From Burkholderia sp. (GTDB taxonomy: Bacteria > Pseudomonadota > Gammaproteobacteria > Burkholderiales > Burkholderiaceae), in assembly GCA_028292565.1 (NCBI GenBank), contig JAQGMD010000451.1:1-13027 (forward strand): a stretch of DNA of 13,027 bases, read 5' to 3'. How positions within the stretch are numbered: position 1 is the stretch's first letter; every line of letters begins with the position of its first letter. Shown here in pieces: positions 1-5,926 of this stretch. The notes below the pieces were generated by a model that was given only the letters and a program-made list of their open reading frames with translations, had not been told where the DNA came from and did no database searches. The position numbers and the translations under genes were made by a program.

Positions 1-99
1 ATCCTCAGTTTGCGCGCCTTGCTGCTGACGCCCACGCGCTGGGACCAGTTCTGGCGCAAGCTTGAACAATACGGCGCGCCAGCCATCGACAGTTATTGA
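1..99 (+). CDS. 3' end of an unidentified protein (partial)
   Basis: Frame 1 is open from the first base and closes at TGA 97-99, giving 32 residues that end in GAPAIDSY. The stretch is rich in Leu, Trp and Arg (a TPTRWDQFWRKLEQYG segment) and uses GC-rich codons like the genes around it, so it looks like the genuine C-terminus of a gene starting outside the window. I do not recognise the family. It converges on the DUF746-like gene, with 73 bases between the two stops. No clear terminator is visible in that gap. Confidence 0.5.
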   Translation: MLSLRALLLTPTRWDQFWRKLEQYGAPAIDSY

Positions 100-172
100 A
101 CGTCTATATTTGTTTCAGGCCGCACCCGATTCAAATTTTCTATCACTTTGCTTGTTCAAGTCCGACAGGCTG

Positions 173-1075
173 CTAGGCCCTCTTCATGTCTGCAGGCGTG
201 AGCGGCTGCCGCTTTTCGGGAGTCGAGGCAAAGTGCCGCCCGCAATCGCGACATTGGTAATGCCCTCGTCCATGCGCGTCGACCGTCTTCCGGTTCAGAG
301 ACTTTCCACAGCACGACGGACGGGCCACGCCTGTCGGCAGCGGCAGCAAATGACGGCGCGACGCATGCAGCATGAAATGGTAGTTGCAGCTTGTACATTG
401 AAACGTCGGATTTGCCGGGTCGTGCCGCTTCCGATAGACCAGATGGTCTGCCCCGCACCGCAGGCAGCGCACGCCTTGCTGGGCCGGCGTGAAGGCAAGC
501 CGGTATGCTGGGCAGGATACCAATGGCGTGTCACCGAACTCGGCAAACAGCGGTGCCAAACGGTGTCGGAAATCGGCCAACTGTTTCGCATCGGTGCAAC
601 CAGCTATCTTCCACGCAAAGTAAGGCGTCCACGGTCCCCATAGAAGAACCGCCGTCCAGTAAAGAGCGCGATAGTTGCGACGATGGATTCGGTAAAAAGG
701 TGTTCCAAAGGTCAAGCTGAAATCGTTGCCACATGCTTTACAGCTGGCGCGAATCTGACTTGTGCCGCTATCGCCGGTCAGTTGCAGCGAAGAATATTGT
801 CCACAGTGCGCGCAACTGCGCAACCGGTGGTTATCCGGATGAAGGGTATCCAACAAAAGGGTCAAGGTCCGTAGCGCCGGCTCTTCGAACCAGAGTCGAT
901 GCACGGTCAGGCGATCGGCGCTGCCAAGATGCCCGAAGGTCTCTGCAAACCAGGGTGGAAGCGGACTGGCACCCGCCGCCGCAGTGCTGGCGTCCGCGTC
1001 CGGCCCTCCACATGGGATTTGGCGGGGCTCTGGCACCCGATTTAATGGGGGATTCATCGGGGGTGGTTCACACAC
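173..1075 (-). CDS. DUF746-like protein with three zinc ribbons
   Basis: This 300-residue protein carries repeated CxxC pairs: C88/C91 with C112/C115, C204/C207 with C227/C230, and C255-C256 with C275/C278. That layout suggests three zinc ribbons. Between the first two, at about 130-172, lies a Trp-rich segment (ALYWTAVLLWGPWTPYFAWKIAGC) resembling the short DUF746 region known from Burkholderia and Ralstonia and linked to transposon-type proteins. I see no DDE catalytic domain, so it is more likely a nucleic-acid-binding protein or transposon-derived regulator than an active transposase. The start is uncertain: GTG at 1075 opens the frame and ATG at 1057 is the alternative. Neither has a convincing ribosome binding site. 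It lies 34 bases after the PAAR gene on the same strand and may be co-transcribed with it. Family call moderate; function unknown. Confidence 0.7.
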   Translation of the reverse strand: MCEPPPMNPPLNRVPEPRQIPCGGPDADASTAAAGASPLPPWFAETFGHLGSADRLTVHRLWFEEPALRTLTLLLDTLHPDNHRLRSCAHCGQYSSLQLTGDSGTSQIRASCKACGNDFSLTFGTPFYRIHRRNYRALYWTAVLLWGPWTPYFAWKIAGCTDAKQLADFRHRLAPLFAEFGDTPLVSCPAYRLAFTPAQQGVRCLRCGADHLVYRKRHDPANPTFQCTSCNYHFMLHASRRHLLPLPTGVARPSCCGKSLNRKTVDAHGRGHYQCRDCGRHFASTPEKRQPLTPADMKRA

Positions 1076-1109
1076 GGGACAGGGCAGGATTTGTCACCTC
1101 GCGGCGCAG

Positions 1110-1373
1110 CTATGCGCGGGCAGAGGTTGGGATCGTGGAGATGAGGGTTGCGCCACAACTGGTTTTGTGGCCTTCGAAGGCGATTGGAATACCATCGATG
1201 GTTACCGTCGGCTCTCCCTCGGCGATCATACATCCGGAATGCCCCTTGATAGGGCACGTACAGGCATCGCCTTGCCGCGCTACTTGTATGCCATTTACTG
1301 TCGCGCGGCCGGTGGCCGTGACGACCATGCCACCGTGGCTGGTGGGGTCGCCCATTCGAATTACGCCTCGCAT
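1110..1373 (-). CDS. PAAR domain protein (type VI secretion spike tip)
   Basis: This 87-residue protein is almost entirely one PAAR domain: an N-terminal RMGDPTSHGG motif, a central GDACTCPIKGHSGC segment, the IAEGEPTVTIDGIPIA strand repeat, and GHKTSCGA near the end. Its His and Cys residues match the usual metal-binding positions. PAAR proteins cap the VgrG spike of the type VI secretion system, and effectors are often fused to them or encoded beside them. This one has no C-terminal toxin extension. The start is secure: AGGAG lies five bases before the ATG at 1373. It follows the immunity-like gene by 105 bases. No VgrG or other structural T6SS gene is in the window, so the apparatus must be encoded elsewhere if this is used. 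Confidence 0.88.
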   Translation of the reverse strand: MRGVIRMGDPTSHGGMVVTATGRATVNGIQVARQGDACTCPIKGHSGCMIAEGEPTVTIDGIPIAFEGHKTSCGATLISTIPTSARA

Positions 1374-1478
1374 CTATTCTCCTATGTCTGTTCGCGGTCG
1401 TTCGCGCTGCCGCTCACGCGAATCGCTTGGTATATCCCGCGTCGCACCGCAAGTACCCGACGCCATAGCGGTTCGAGA

Positions 1479-2594
1479 TCATGCCGACTGGCCCGGATCC
1501 CATTGCCAGATAGTGGATCCATAATCGGTACCGACCGTTGGCATCTTCTCGCCTTCTTTGAAGTAGCGGCGCGAGTCGGTTTGTGCAGGCGTGAACCAGT
1601 AACCGGTTTGCGGGCAAGGCTGGCCACCTTCAACGCGAAGACGATTCGGCTCCTGCGGTTCCATGGGTGGCTCGTTTTCAATATCCTCAAATTCGCCGTT
1701 GACTAGTTCGACGAAATACCACTTGCAGGAGCGAGAAGTGAAGGCGTTGCGGGCGACGAGGCTGGGGGATAGTTGAGGTGTTTGGGAGTCGCTAAAGAAA
1801 GAATCGTTTTGTAATGCCGGATCCTTTTTGTTAGCTTGGACAAACGCAAGCATTTTGTCTTCATTGATCCACAAGTCTTTGCGCCCAATGTCATTGAAAG
1901 CCTTAAGGCCCAAGTCGTTGAACGTCGCTGACTCAATCAGCTTGCCGCGCCCACCACCAGTCCATGCAAACTGTAAAGAACCATGCGGATCGTCTTGCGG
2001 AATATACACACCGGTTCGCAGGGGGACCTTCCCGGTCTCGCTTTCAATATCGGTACGAACTCGAAATTTGGGGAGTTTGGGAAACAGGTCTTTGAACTCC
2101 TGCCATGCAAAGGTTAGCCCGTAATCTTGCCATCTACTGACATGCGCAAATTTATCCATTGTGTCGTCGATATTGCCTGCATAGAGGTGTACCGCCTCGA
2201 ACATTGCATCGAATTTTGTTTGTTCATCAGGCGTCATCCATTGCAATGAATATTCGGACATGCCACGTGCGCATTGATAGCAGCCTGTGATGCCGTAAAT
2301 TTCAAATGCTCGATTAGCAATGTCTTTCGCAATCGATAGCTGAAAGTCTGCCAGAAACGACCATGCATTATTGCGCCAATTCTCCGACGTGTCGCGATTG
2401 CCCCAGCGCTTGTCGACTAATACCGAGTCGCGATTCTGGTTTCTTGCCAAATCGAGTATCGGGTCGATGAGAGCGATGACATCGTTAGCACGCTTCTGCA
2501 AACCTTTTAAATAATCAAGTGAAGCGAAATGGTAGAGCAGCGTCACCTGCATCTTTTGCCAAGGAGTCAGGTCAAATGGTTTGTTCATAATCAT
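1479..2594 (-). CDS. Probable polymorphic-toxin/T6SS immunity protein (Imm71/Imm72-like)
   Basis: This 371-residue soluble protein has no signal peptide or membrane segment. The N-terminal half is helical and rich in Trp and Tyr. The last 60 residues carry a CPQTGYWFTP, then SRRYFKEGEKMP, then GSTIWQWD pattern that I associate with immunity proteins of the Imm71/Imm72 type in beta-proteobacterial polymorphic-toxin loci. That assignment is from memory, not a search. Its ATG at 2594 overlaps the stop of the toxin-like gene as ATGA, and no good ribosome binding site precedes it, so translation is probably coupled to the toxin. A second ATG two codons in (2588) is an alternative. The inferred role is cytoplasmic neutralisation of the neighbouring toxin. 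Base composition is low in G+C for this window, consistent with acquired DNA. Confidence 0.65.
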   Translation of the reverse strand: MIMNKPFDLTPWQKMQVTLLYHFASLDYLKGLQKRANDVIALIDPILDLARNQNRDSVLVDKRWGNRDTSENWRNNAWSFLADFQLSIAKDIANRAFEIYGITGCYQCARGMSEYSLQWMTPDEQTKFDAMFEAVHLYAGNIDDTMDKFAHVSRWQDYGLTFAWQEFKDLFPKLPKFRVRTDIESETGKVPLRTGVYIPQDDPHGSLQFAWTGGGRGKLIESATFNDLGLKAFNDIGRKDLWINEDKMLAFVQANKKDPALQNDSFFSDSQTPQLSPSLVARNAFTSRSCKWYFVELVNGEFEDIENEPPMEPQEPNRLRVEGGQPCPQTGYWFTPAQTDSRRYFKEGEKMPTVGTDYGSTIWQWDPGQSA

Positions 2595-3361
2595 TTAGCT
2601 AGCGTTGTGGTTTGACCAGGTAAGGAAGGTAGGCCTATTTTCTCGAGAAAGCCGACCCCTCCGAAATCGGTATAACCCCAACCGGTCTCAAACGGTCCAC
2701 TGATATTGGGATGGCTGATTTTCTCGCGGATTTCGGTATAGCCGCTTTTCTGTTCTCTGCTTAGTTTATCGAAGTCTTCCTGGCTAATTGCGCCCTGTAA
2801 CTGATTCCCTTTTCCACCGTTCAGTTTGTAATATCGCATTACGTCATTGCGGGCGTCGCTGCGCTCGATGTGGAAAATAATTTTCTCCCAGCCGCCTTCC
2901 AGATATCGGTCAGGAAAATTGGCTTTGCCTTGACTGGACGCTTCTCCGCGCCACACCTTCAGTGTTTCACCCGGCTTGACGTCATAAGTCACAAATTGCC
3001 CATTGACGTTACAATCTGGCCATACACCAAGATATTTGCGCCATGCGGCGCGTGGATCGGGGGCGCTCTGTATCTTCTTGAAGATAGCAGTACCCTTCCC
3101 TAGGCTAGGTTGCGGTCTGCTGTGCGTATTTGTGTCATGCATTACCGCATCAACCACTGCCGCTTTCTTGGCGAACTTCGCTTTCGTATTAACGCCTATC
3201 AATCCTACCGTCCATTGCAAATCATCAAGACGACGGACGAAGCTTGTCCTATTTTGGATGAATAGGGACTTTCGTTCCCTGCATGACTTGACTGGAGATC
3301 GTATGACTTCATGCGTTCCCACGCACTCTTTCCAGGAGGAACATTGATGACGCCCAATCAC
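2591..3361 (-). CDS. Orphan C-terminal toxin-like domain, N-terminus lost or uncertain
   Basis: The frame gives 256 residues from a GTG at 3361, but the first ~40 run antisense to the start of the methyltransferase gene and look non-coding. Convincing protein sequence begins near residue 43 (RRLDDLQWTVGLIGVN), and the first ATG is at residue 74 (3142). The C-terminal domain includes GETLKVWRGEASSQ, YLEGGWEKIIF, an acidic/basic linker, and a glycine-rich end with ETGWGYTDFGG and GLPSLPGQ. I do not recognise its fold or activity. Its ATGA overlap with an immunity-like gene and the nearby PAAR gene suggest an effector toxin domain. No PAAR, VgrG, Rhs or signal sequence is fused to it, so it looks like the displaced 3' end of a larger effector gene. 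The WRG motif recalls the arginine strand of ADP-ribosyltransferases, but the other hallmarks are missing. Confidence 0.55.
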   Translation of the reverse strand: MIGRHQCSSWKECVGTHEVIRSPVKSCRERKSLFIQNRTSFVRRLDDLQWTVGLIGVNTKAKFAKKAAVVDAVMHDTNTHSRPQPSLGKGTAIFKKIQSAPDPRAAWRKYLGVWPDCNVNGQFVTYDVKPGETLKVWRGEASSQGKANFPDRYLEGGWEKIIFHIERSDARNDVMRYYKLNGGKGNQLQGAISQEDFDKLSREQKSGYTEIREKISHPNISGPFETGWGYTDFGGVGFLEKIGLPSLPGQTTTLAK

Positions 3362-3955
3362 AAACCGGTAAGTTCATTTGCCTCGCGCCGCAGGGCATTG
3401 AAGCTATGTGCTGTGGCGACAGTGTGCAGCCTGACCGGCTTCCCCGCAGCGGCGCAGAGCACTCCCGCGCGGCCATTGGATGTTCCGTACGATCCCACGC
3501 CGCAGGATGTGGTCGTTCGGATGCTCGAGATGGCCAAGGTTAGCAAGGATGACCTGCTGTACGACCTGGGCAGCGGTGATGGTCGTATCGTGGTTTCAGC
3601 GGCGAAGAAATTTGGTGCGCGTGGCGTCGGTATCGACCTCGATCCTGAACGGGTGGCGGAAGCGAGAGCTAATGCAAAAGAGGCCGGTGTCGAAGACCGT
3701 GTGACGTTCGTGGTCGGCGATCTGTTCGATAGAGATTTTTCGGATGCCACCGTGGTCACGTTATTCCTGTACAGCCACGTGAACCTCCGGTTGCGTCCGG
3801 AACTATGGCGGCAGCTGAAAGTCGGCACGCGCGTGGTGTCTTACATATGGGACATGGGGTCGGAATGGCCGCCGGAAAGGACCGAGACGGTCCGGGGCAG
3901 GCCTATTTATTATTGGACAATAACCGAAGCGCAAAAGAAGGCGGTCGCGAAATAG
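3347..3955 (+). CDS. Exported class I SAM-dependent methyltransferase
   Basis: This 202-residue protein has a Rossmann methyltransferase core. Motif I is YDLGSGDGRIVV at about 85-96. The acidic end of the second strand follows at VGIDLDPERVAEAR, then VGDLFDRDF and the VVTLFLY strand. It resembles the GSGDGR methyltransferases related to the FAM173/ATPSC-KMT protein-lysine methyltransferases, but the substrate is unknown. The N-terminus is a signal peptide: SRRRALK at 13-19 approximates a twin-arginine motif, followed by a hydrophobic stretch and a likely AAA-Q cleavage site near 36. The ATG at 3347 is chosen because AGGAGG lies seven bases upstream (3334-3339). An upstream in-frame ATG at 3311 lacks such a site. 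Export of a SAM-dependent enzyme is odd, because SAM is cytoplasmic. Confidence 0.88.
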   Translation: MTPNHKPVSSFASRRRALKLCAVATVCSLTGFPAAAQSTPARPLDVPYDPTPQDVVVRMLEMAKVSKDDLLYDLGSGDGRIVVSAAKKFGARGVGIDLDPERVAEARANAKEAGVEDRVTFVVGDLFDRDFSDATVVTLFLYSHVNLRLRPELWRQLKVGTRVVSYIWDMGSEWPPERTETVRGRPIYYWTITEAQKKAVAK

Positions 3956-3999
3956 GCTGCCTGAGGCCCGATCCAATGCGCCCCTTCGCGACCTCGTAA

Positions 4000-4008
4000 T
4001 GTTAGAAT
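4000..4008 (+). promoter_or_regulatory. Candidate extended -10 promoter before the small membrane-protein gene
   Basis: The bases TGTTAGAAT fit an extended -10 element (TGn followed by TAGAAT, five of six matches to TATAAT). No plausible -35 lies 16-18 bases upstream, as expected for this promoter class. It sits 28 bases before the ATG at 4036, giving a predicted 5' leader of about 20 bases. Confidence 0.35.
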
Positions 4009-4010
4009 TT

Positions 4011-4029
4011 CGCCTTTTCCACAAAGGCG
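4011..4029 (+). promoter_or_regulatory. Hairpin covering the ribosome binding site of the small membrane-protein gene
   Basis: CGCCTTT and AAAGGCG form a perfect 7-bp stem around the loop TCCAC. The only Shine-Dalgarno-like sequence of the next gene, AAAGG at 4023-4027 (eight bases before ATG 4036), lies in the right arm, so folding would hide it. No run of T follows, so a terminator for the methyltransferase gene is less likely. Confidence 0.45.
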
Positions 4030-4035
4030 CCTGAC

Positions 4036-4269
4036 ATGTTGTCGTTTGCATTATGGGCAGTGCTTTTCACTGCAGCCCTTACCGGCGCGGGTTATTCCCA
4101 CTACCGTTACAGAGTGATACACAACCAGTATTACGAGCACATCTTCGCCAAAAATCGCGAGGAACGGTTCGGCGGCGGACTCGCGCCCGATCAGCAGTAC
4201 TCCCGTGCTATTCCTGCCCTTGTCCTTGCCGTGGTCTGTGTGATGGCGCCCATGGCGCTGGCGATCTGA
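4036..4269 (+). CDS. Small two-helix membrane protein
   Basis: This 77-residue protein has a hydrophobic segment at each end: about 1-20 (MLSFALWAVLFTAALTGAGY) and about 56-77 (YSRAIPALVLAVVCVMAPMA region, ending ALAI). The polar middle is rich in Tyr, His, Arg and Asn (HYRYRVIHNQYYEHIF). It would span the inner membrane twice as a hairpin, with a loop of about 35 residues. I do not recognise a family. AAAGG eight bases before the ATG is an acceptable but partly hidden ribosome binding site. It follows the exported methyltransferase by 80 bases on the same strand and converges on the NYN-nuclease gene. Existence is supported by amino-acid pattern and position; function unknown. Confidence 0.6.
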   Translation: MLSFALWAVLFTAALTGAGYSHYRYRVIHNQYYEHIFAKNREERFGGGLAPDQQYSRAIPALVLAVVCVMAPMALAI

Positions 4270-4351
4270 GCGGTTTTCCAGGCAGTGGCAGTGATGCCAG
4301 GCTGGACCCCATGTATCGAGGCGCGCCCGGCATCCCCGGGTAAATCCACGT

Positions 4352-5506
4352 TCAATCGTTTTCCGGCGCCACTGCTGTTTTGCGCGGGCGACGACTACGC
4401 GAGGCAGCTTTGCGTGCCGGCTTGACCGCGGGCTCTTCAGGTGCCTGGGCCGGTGCTGCAAGCGCCGGCGGCTCTGCCGCCGCTTGTGCTTCCGGCACTG
4501 TATCGGTAACTGGCACCGCTGCCTTCGCCGTTTTCTTTGCAGCCGGCTTGCGTGCACCGCGCCCTTTGCGACGTGCCTGATTAGCGCCGGTTTCCTCGGT
4601 CGTGTCCGCTGTTGCCGTCACTTCGAGCGCAACCGGTACGACTGCCGGCTGTTCGATCACAACAGGCTCGGCGCTAGCCGTTCCGGCGCTGCGATAGACG
4701 TAAGCGCCCGATTTCTCGTCACGGCCGAATTCAAGCAGGCCGCGCTTTTGCGCCTCTTCCAGCAGATTGCCGAAGGTACGGAAGCCGTAGTACGACTCGC
4801 TGAAATCAGGTTTGCGGCGCTTGATCGCCTGTTTCAGCACCGATGCCCAGATTTTGCCGCCGTCGCCCCGTTCCGATACCAGCGCATCGAACGTCTCGAC
4901 CGCCATGTCGACCGCCTGGGTTTTGCGGGTCTCCATCTCTTCTTTGCGACGGTTGTCCTCGTCGGGGGCGCGCCGGGCAACAGGCTGCTGCGTCTCGCGC
5001 GCATCGCGTTTTGCCACAGAGCGGCGACTCTCGCGCACCAGGTCGTCATAAAAAATAAATTCGTCGCAGTTGGCAATCAGCAGGTCGGAGGTCGATTGCT
5101 TGACGCCGACACCGATCACCTGTTTTGCGTTTTCTCGCAGCTTGGAGACCAGCGGCGAGAAGTCAGAGTCGCCGCTGATAATGACGAAGGTATTGACGTG
5201 CGATTTCGTGTAGCAAAGATCGAGTGCGTCAACGACCAGGCGTATGTCGGCAGAATTTTTACCAGACTGGCGGACATGCGGAATTTCGATCAACTCGAAA
5301 TTGGCCTCGTGCATAGCAGCTTTGAAGCCCTTGTAACGGTCCCAGTCGCAGTAGGCCTTCTTGACGACTATGCTGCCCTTGAGCAGCAGCCTTTCGAGTA
5401 CCAGCTTGATGTCGAATTTTTCGTATTTTGCGTCGCGTACGCCGAGTGCAACGTTTTCGAAGTCGCAGAACAGCGCCATGCTGAGGTTGTCGTGAGATGA
5501 AGCCAT
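4352..5506 (-). CDS. NYN-domain RNase-like protein with OST-HTH/LOTUS domain and basic tail
   Basis: The N-terminal NYN (PIN-like, LabA/DUF88) domain spans about 8-158. Its acidic metal-binding residues are visible: D15 in FCDFEN, D87 in NSADIRLVVDA, and D113/D115 in SGDSDFSPLV, with N18 nearby. Residues about 197-273 form an OST-HTH/LOTUS domain (KIWASVLKQAIKRRKPDFSE, then YGFRTFGNLLEEAQ), a module that binds RNA. After about 275 comes a low-complexity Ala/Pro/Glu tail ending in an Arg/Lys-rich segment (KPARKAASRSRRPRK), suited to contacting RNA or membrane surfaces. The expected activity is metal-dependent RNA cleavage in the cytoplasm; targets are unknown. The start is ATG 5506. The site before it is weak (AAGAA), and an ATG at codon 10 is possible but has no better site. 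Closely related proteins are common in proteobacteria. Confidence 0.9.
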   Translation of the reverse strand: MASSHDNLSMALFCDFENVALGVRDAKYEKFDIKLVLERLLLKGSIVVKKAYCDWDRYKGFKAAMHEANFELIEIPHVRQSGKNSADIRLVVDALDLCYTKSHVNTFVIISGDSDFSPLVSKLRENAKQVIGVGVKQSTSDLLIANCDEFIFYDDLVRESRRSVAKRDARETQQPVARRAPDEDNRRKEEMETRKTQAVDMAVETFDALVSERGDGGKIWASVLKQAIKRRKPDFSESYYGFRTFGNLLEEAQKRGLLEFGRDEKSGAYVYRSAGTASAEPVVIEQPAVVPVALEVTATADTTEETGANQARRKGRGARKPAAKKTAKAAVPVTDTVPEAQAAAEPPALAAPAQAPEEPAVKPARKAASRSRRPRKTAVAPEND

Positions 5507-5602
5507 AGGGGTTCTTGTTATTGGATGAAAGAGGGGGCGGAGGCGAGGAGGGCGGTTATGAATGCCCGGGCGAGCGCCAGGGCCGCCGCACCTGCCTGCG
5601 AA

Positions 5603-5779
5603 TTATTCCATACGAATTACTTCTTCGCCCTTATGAGTCAGTTCGATCAGCGGACCATTCAGACGGGCGATGCCTGCGGCAAGTATCGCTTCGTGGCTTG
5701 CGTTCCCCGGTACGTACACAGTCTCCGGCTGGCTGAGGAGTAGGGCGGCCTCGAAAAGGGGGCGGCTGATGATGTGCAT
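5603..5779 (-). CDS. Possible small protein of 58 residues, unknown function
   Basis: In the gap between the NYN gene and the homocysteine methyltransferase gene, the minus strand has ATG 5779 to TAA 5603. The product starts MHIISRPLFEAALLLSQ, continues with VYVPGNASHEAILAAG and ends THKGEEVIRME. The residue mix (alternating Leu/Ile/Ala, few Cys or Trp, charged end) and GC-ending codons look like real protein, unlike the other frames here. The frame stays open upstream past 5870 without another ATG or GTG, so either the gene is 5'-truncated or the start is as given. The ribosome binding site is weak (GGA about ten bases upstream). It ends 96 bases before the NYN start on the same strand, so it could share that transcript. 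I do not recognise the family. Confidence 0.45.
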   Translation of the reverse strand: MHIISRPLFEAALLLSQPETVYVPGNASHEAILAAGIARLNGPLIELTHKGEEVIRME

Positions 5780-5877
5780 GAACGATCCAAAGAGAAGGTG
5801 ACGGACGCCGATGGTACCTGTTTTTTGAGTCGGCCGCGTGATCGGATGTGACGGCCGACATTTCTGTATGCGTGAGA

Positions 5878-5907
5878 GGAGAACAGCTCGCTACTGAGCT
5901 GTTCTCC
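5878..5907 (-). terminator. Perfect 12-bp hairpin after the homocysteine methyltransferase gene
   Basis: GGAGAACAGCTC (5878-5889) and GAGCTGTTCTCC (5896-5907) are exact reverse complements around a six-base loop. The hairpin begins 19 bases past the methyltransferase stop on the minus strand, where a terminator is expected. The run after it (TCTCACGC) is not T-rich, so it may instead protect the 3' end of the mRNA or act as a weak terminator. Confidence 0.6.
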
Positions 5908-5926
5908 GTCGTCAAGTCGTACGTCG

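Noticed and set aside
62..643. Plus-strand open frame of 193 codons
   Set aside because: Antisense to the zinc-ribbon protein. The sequence has no domain and no ribosome binding site.
733..1524. Plus-strand open frame of 263 codons, and an overlapping 240-codon frame
   Set aside because: They run antisense across the DUF746-like and PAAR genes, which have recognisable motifs and, for PAAR, a good ribosome binding site.
3288..3316. Sigma-70 promoter for the methyltransferase gene (TTGACT at 3288)
   Set aside because: The -35-like hexamer has no acceptable -10 at 16-18 bases; ATGCGT there is a poor match.
2591..3361. ADP-ribosyltransferase identity for the toxin-like domain
   Set aside because: VWRG resembles the first ART motif, but I find no STS-type strand or terminal ExE/QxE motif, so the activity is left open.
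4484..5500. Plus-strand open frame of 338 codons
   Set aside because: It is antisense to the NYN/OST-HTH gene, whose catalytic motifs are clear. Its translation is Arg/Cys/Phe-rich with no recognisable domain.
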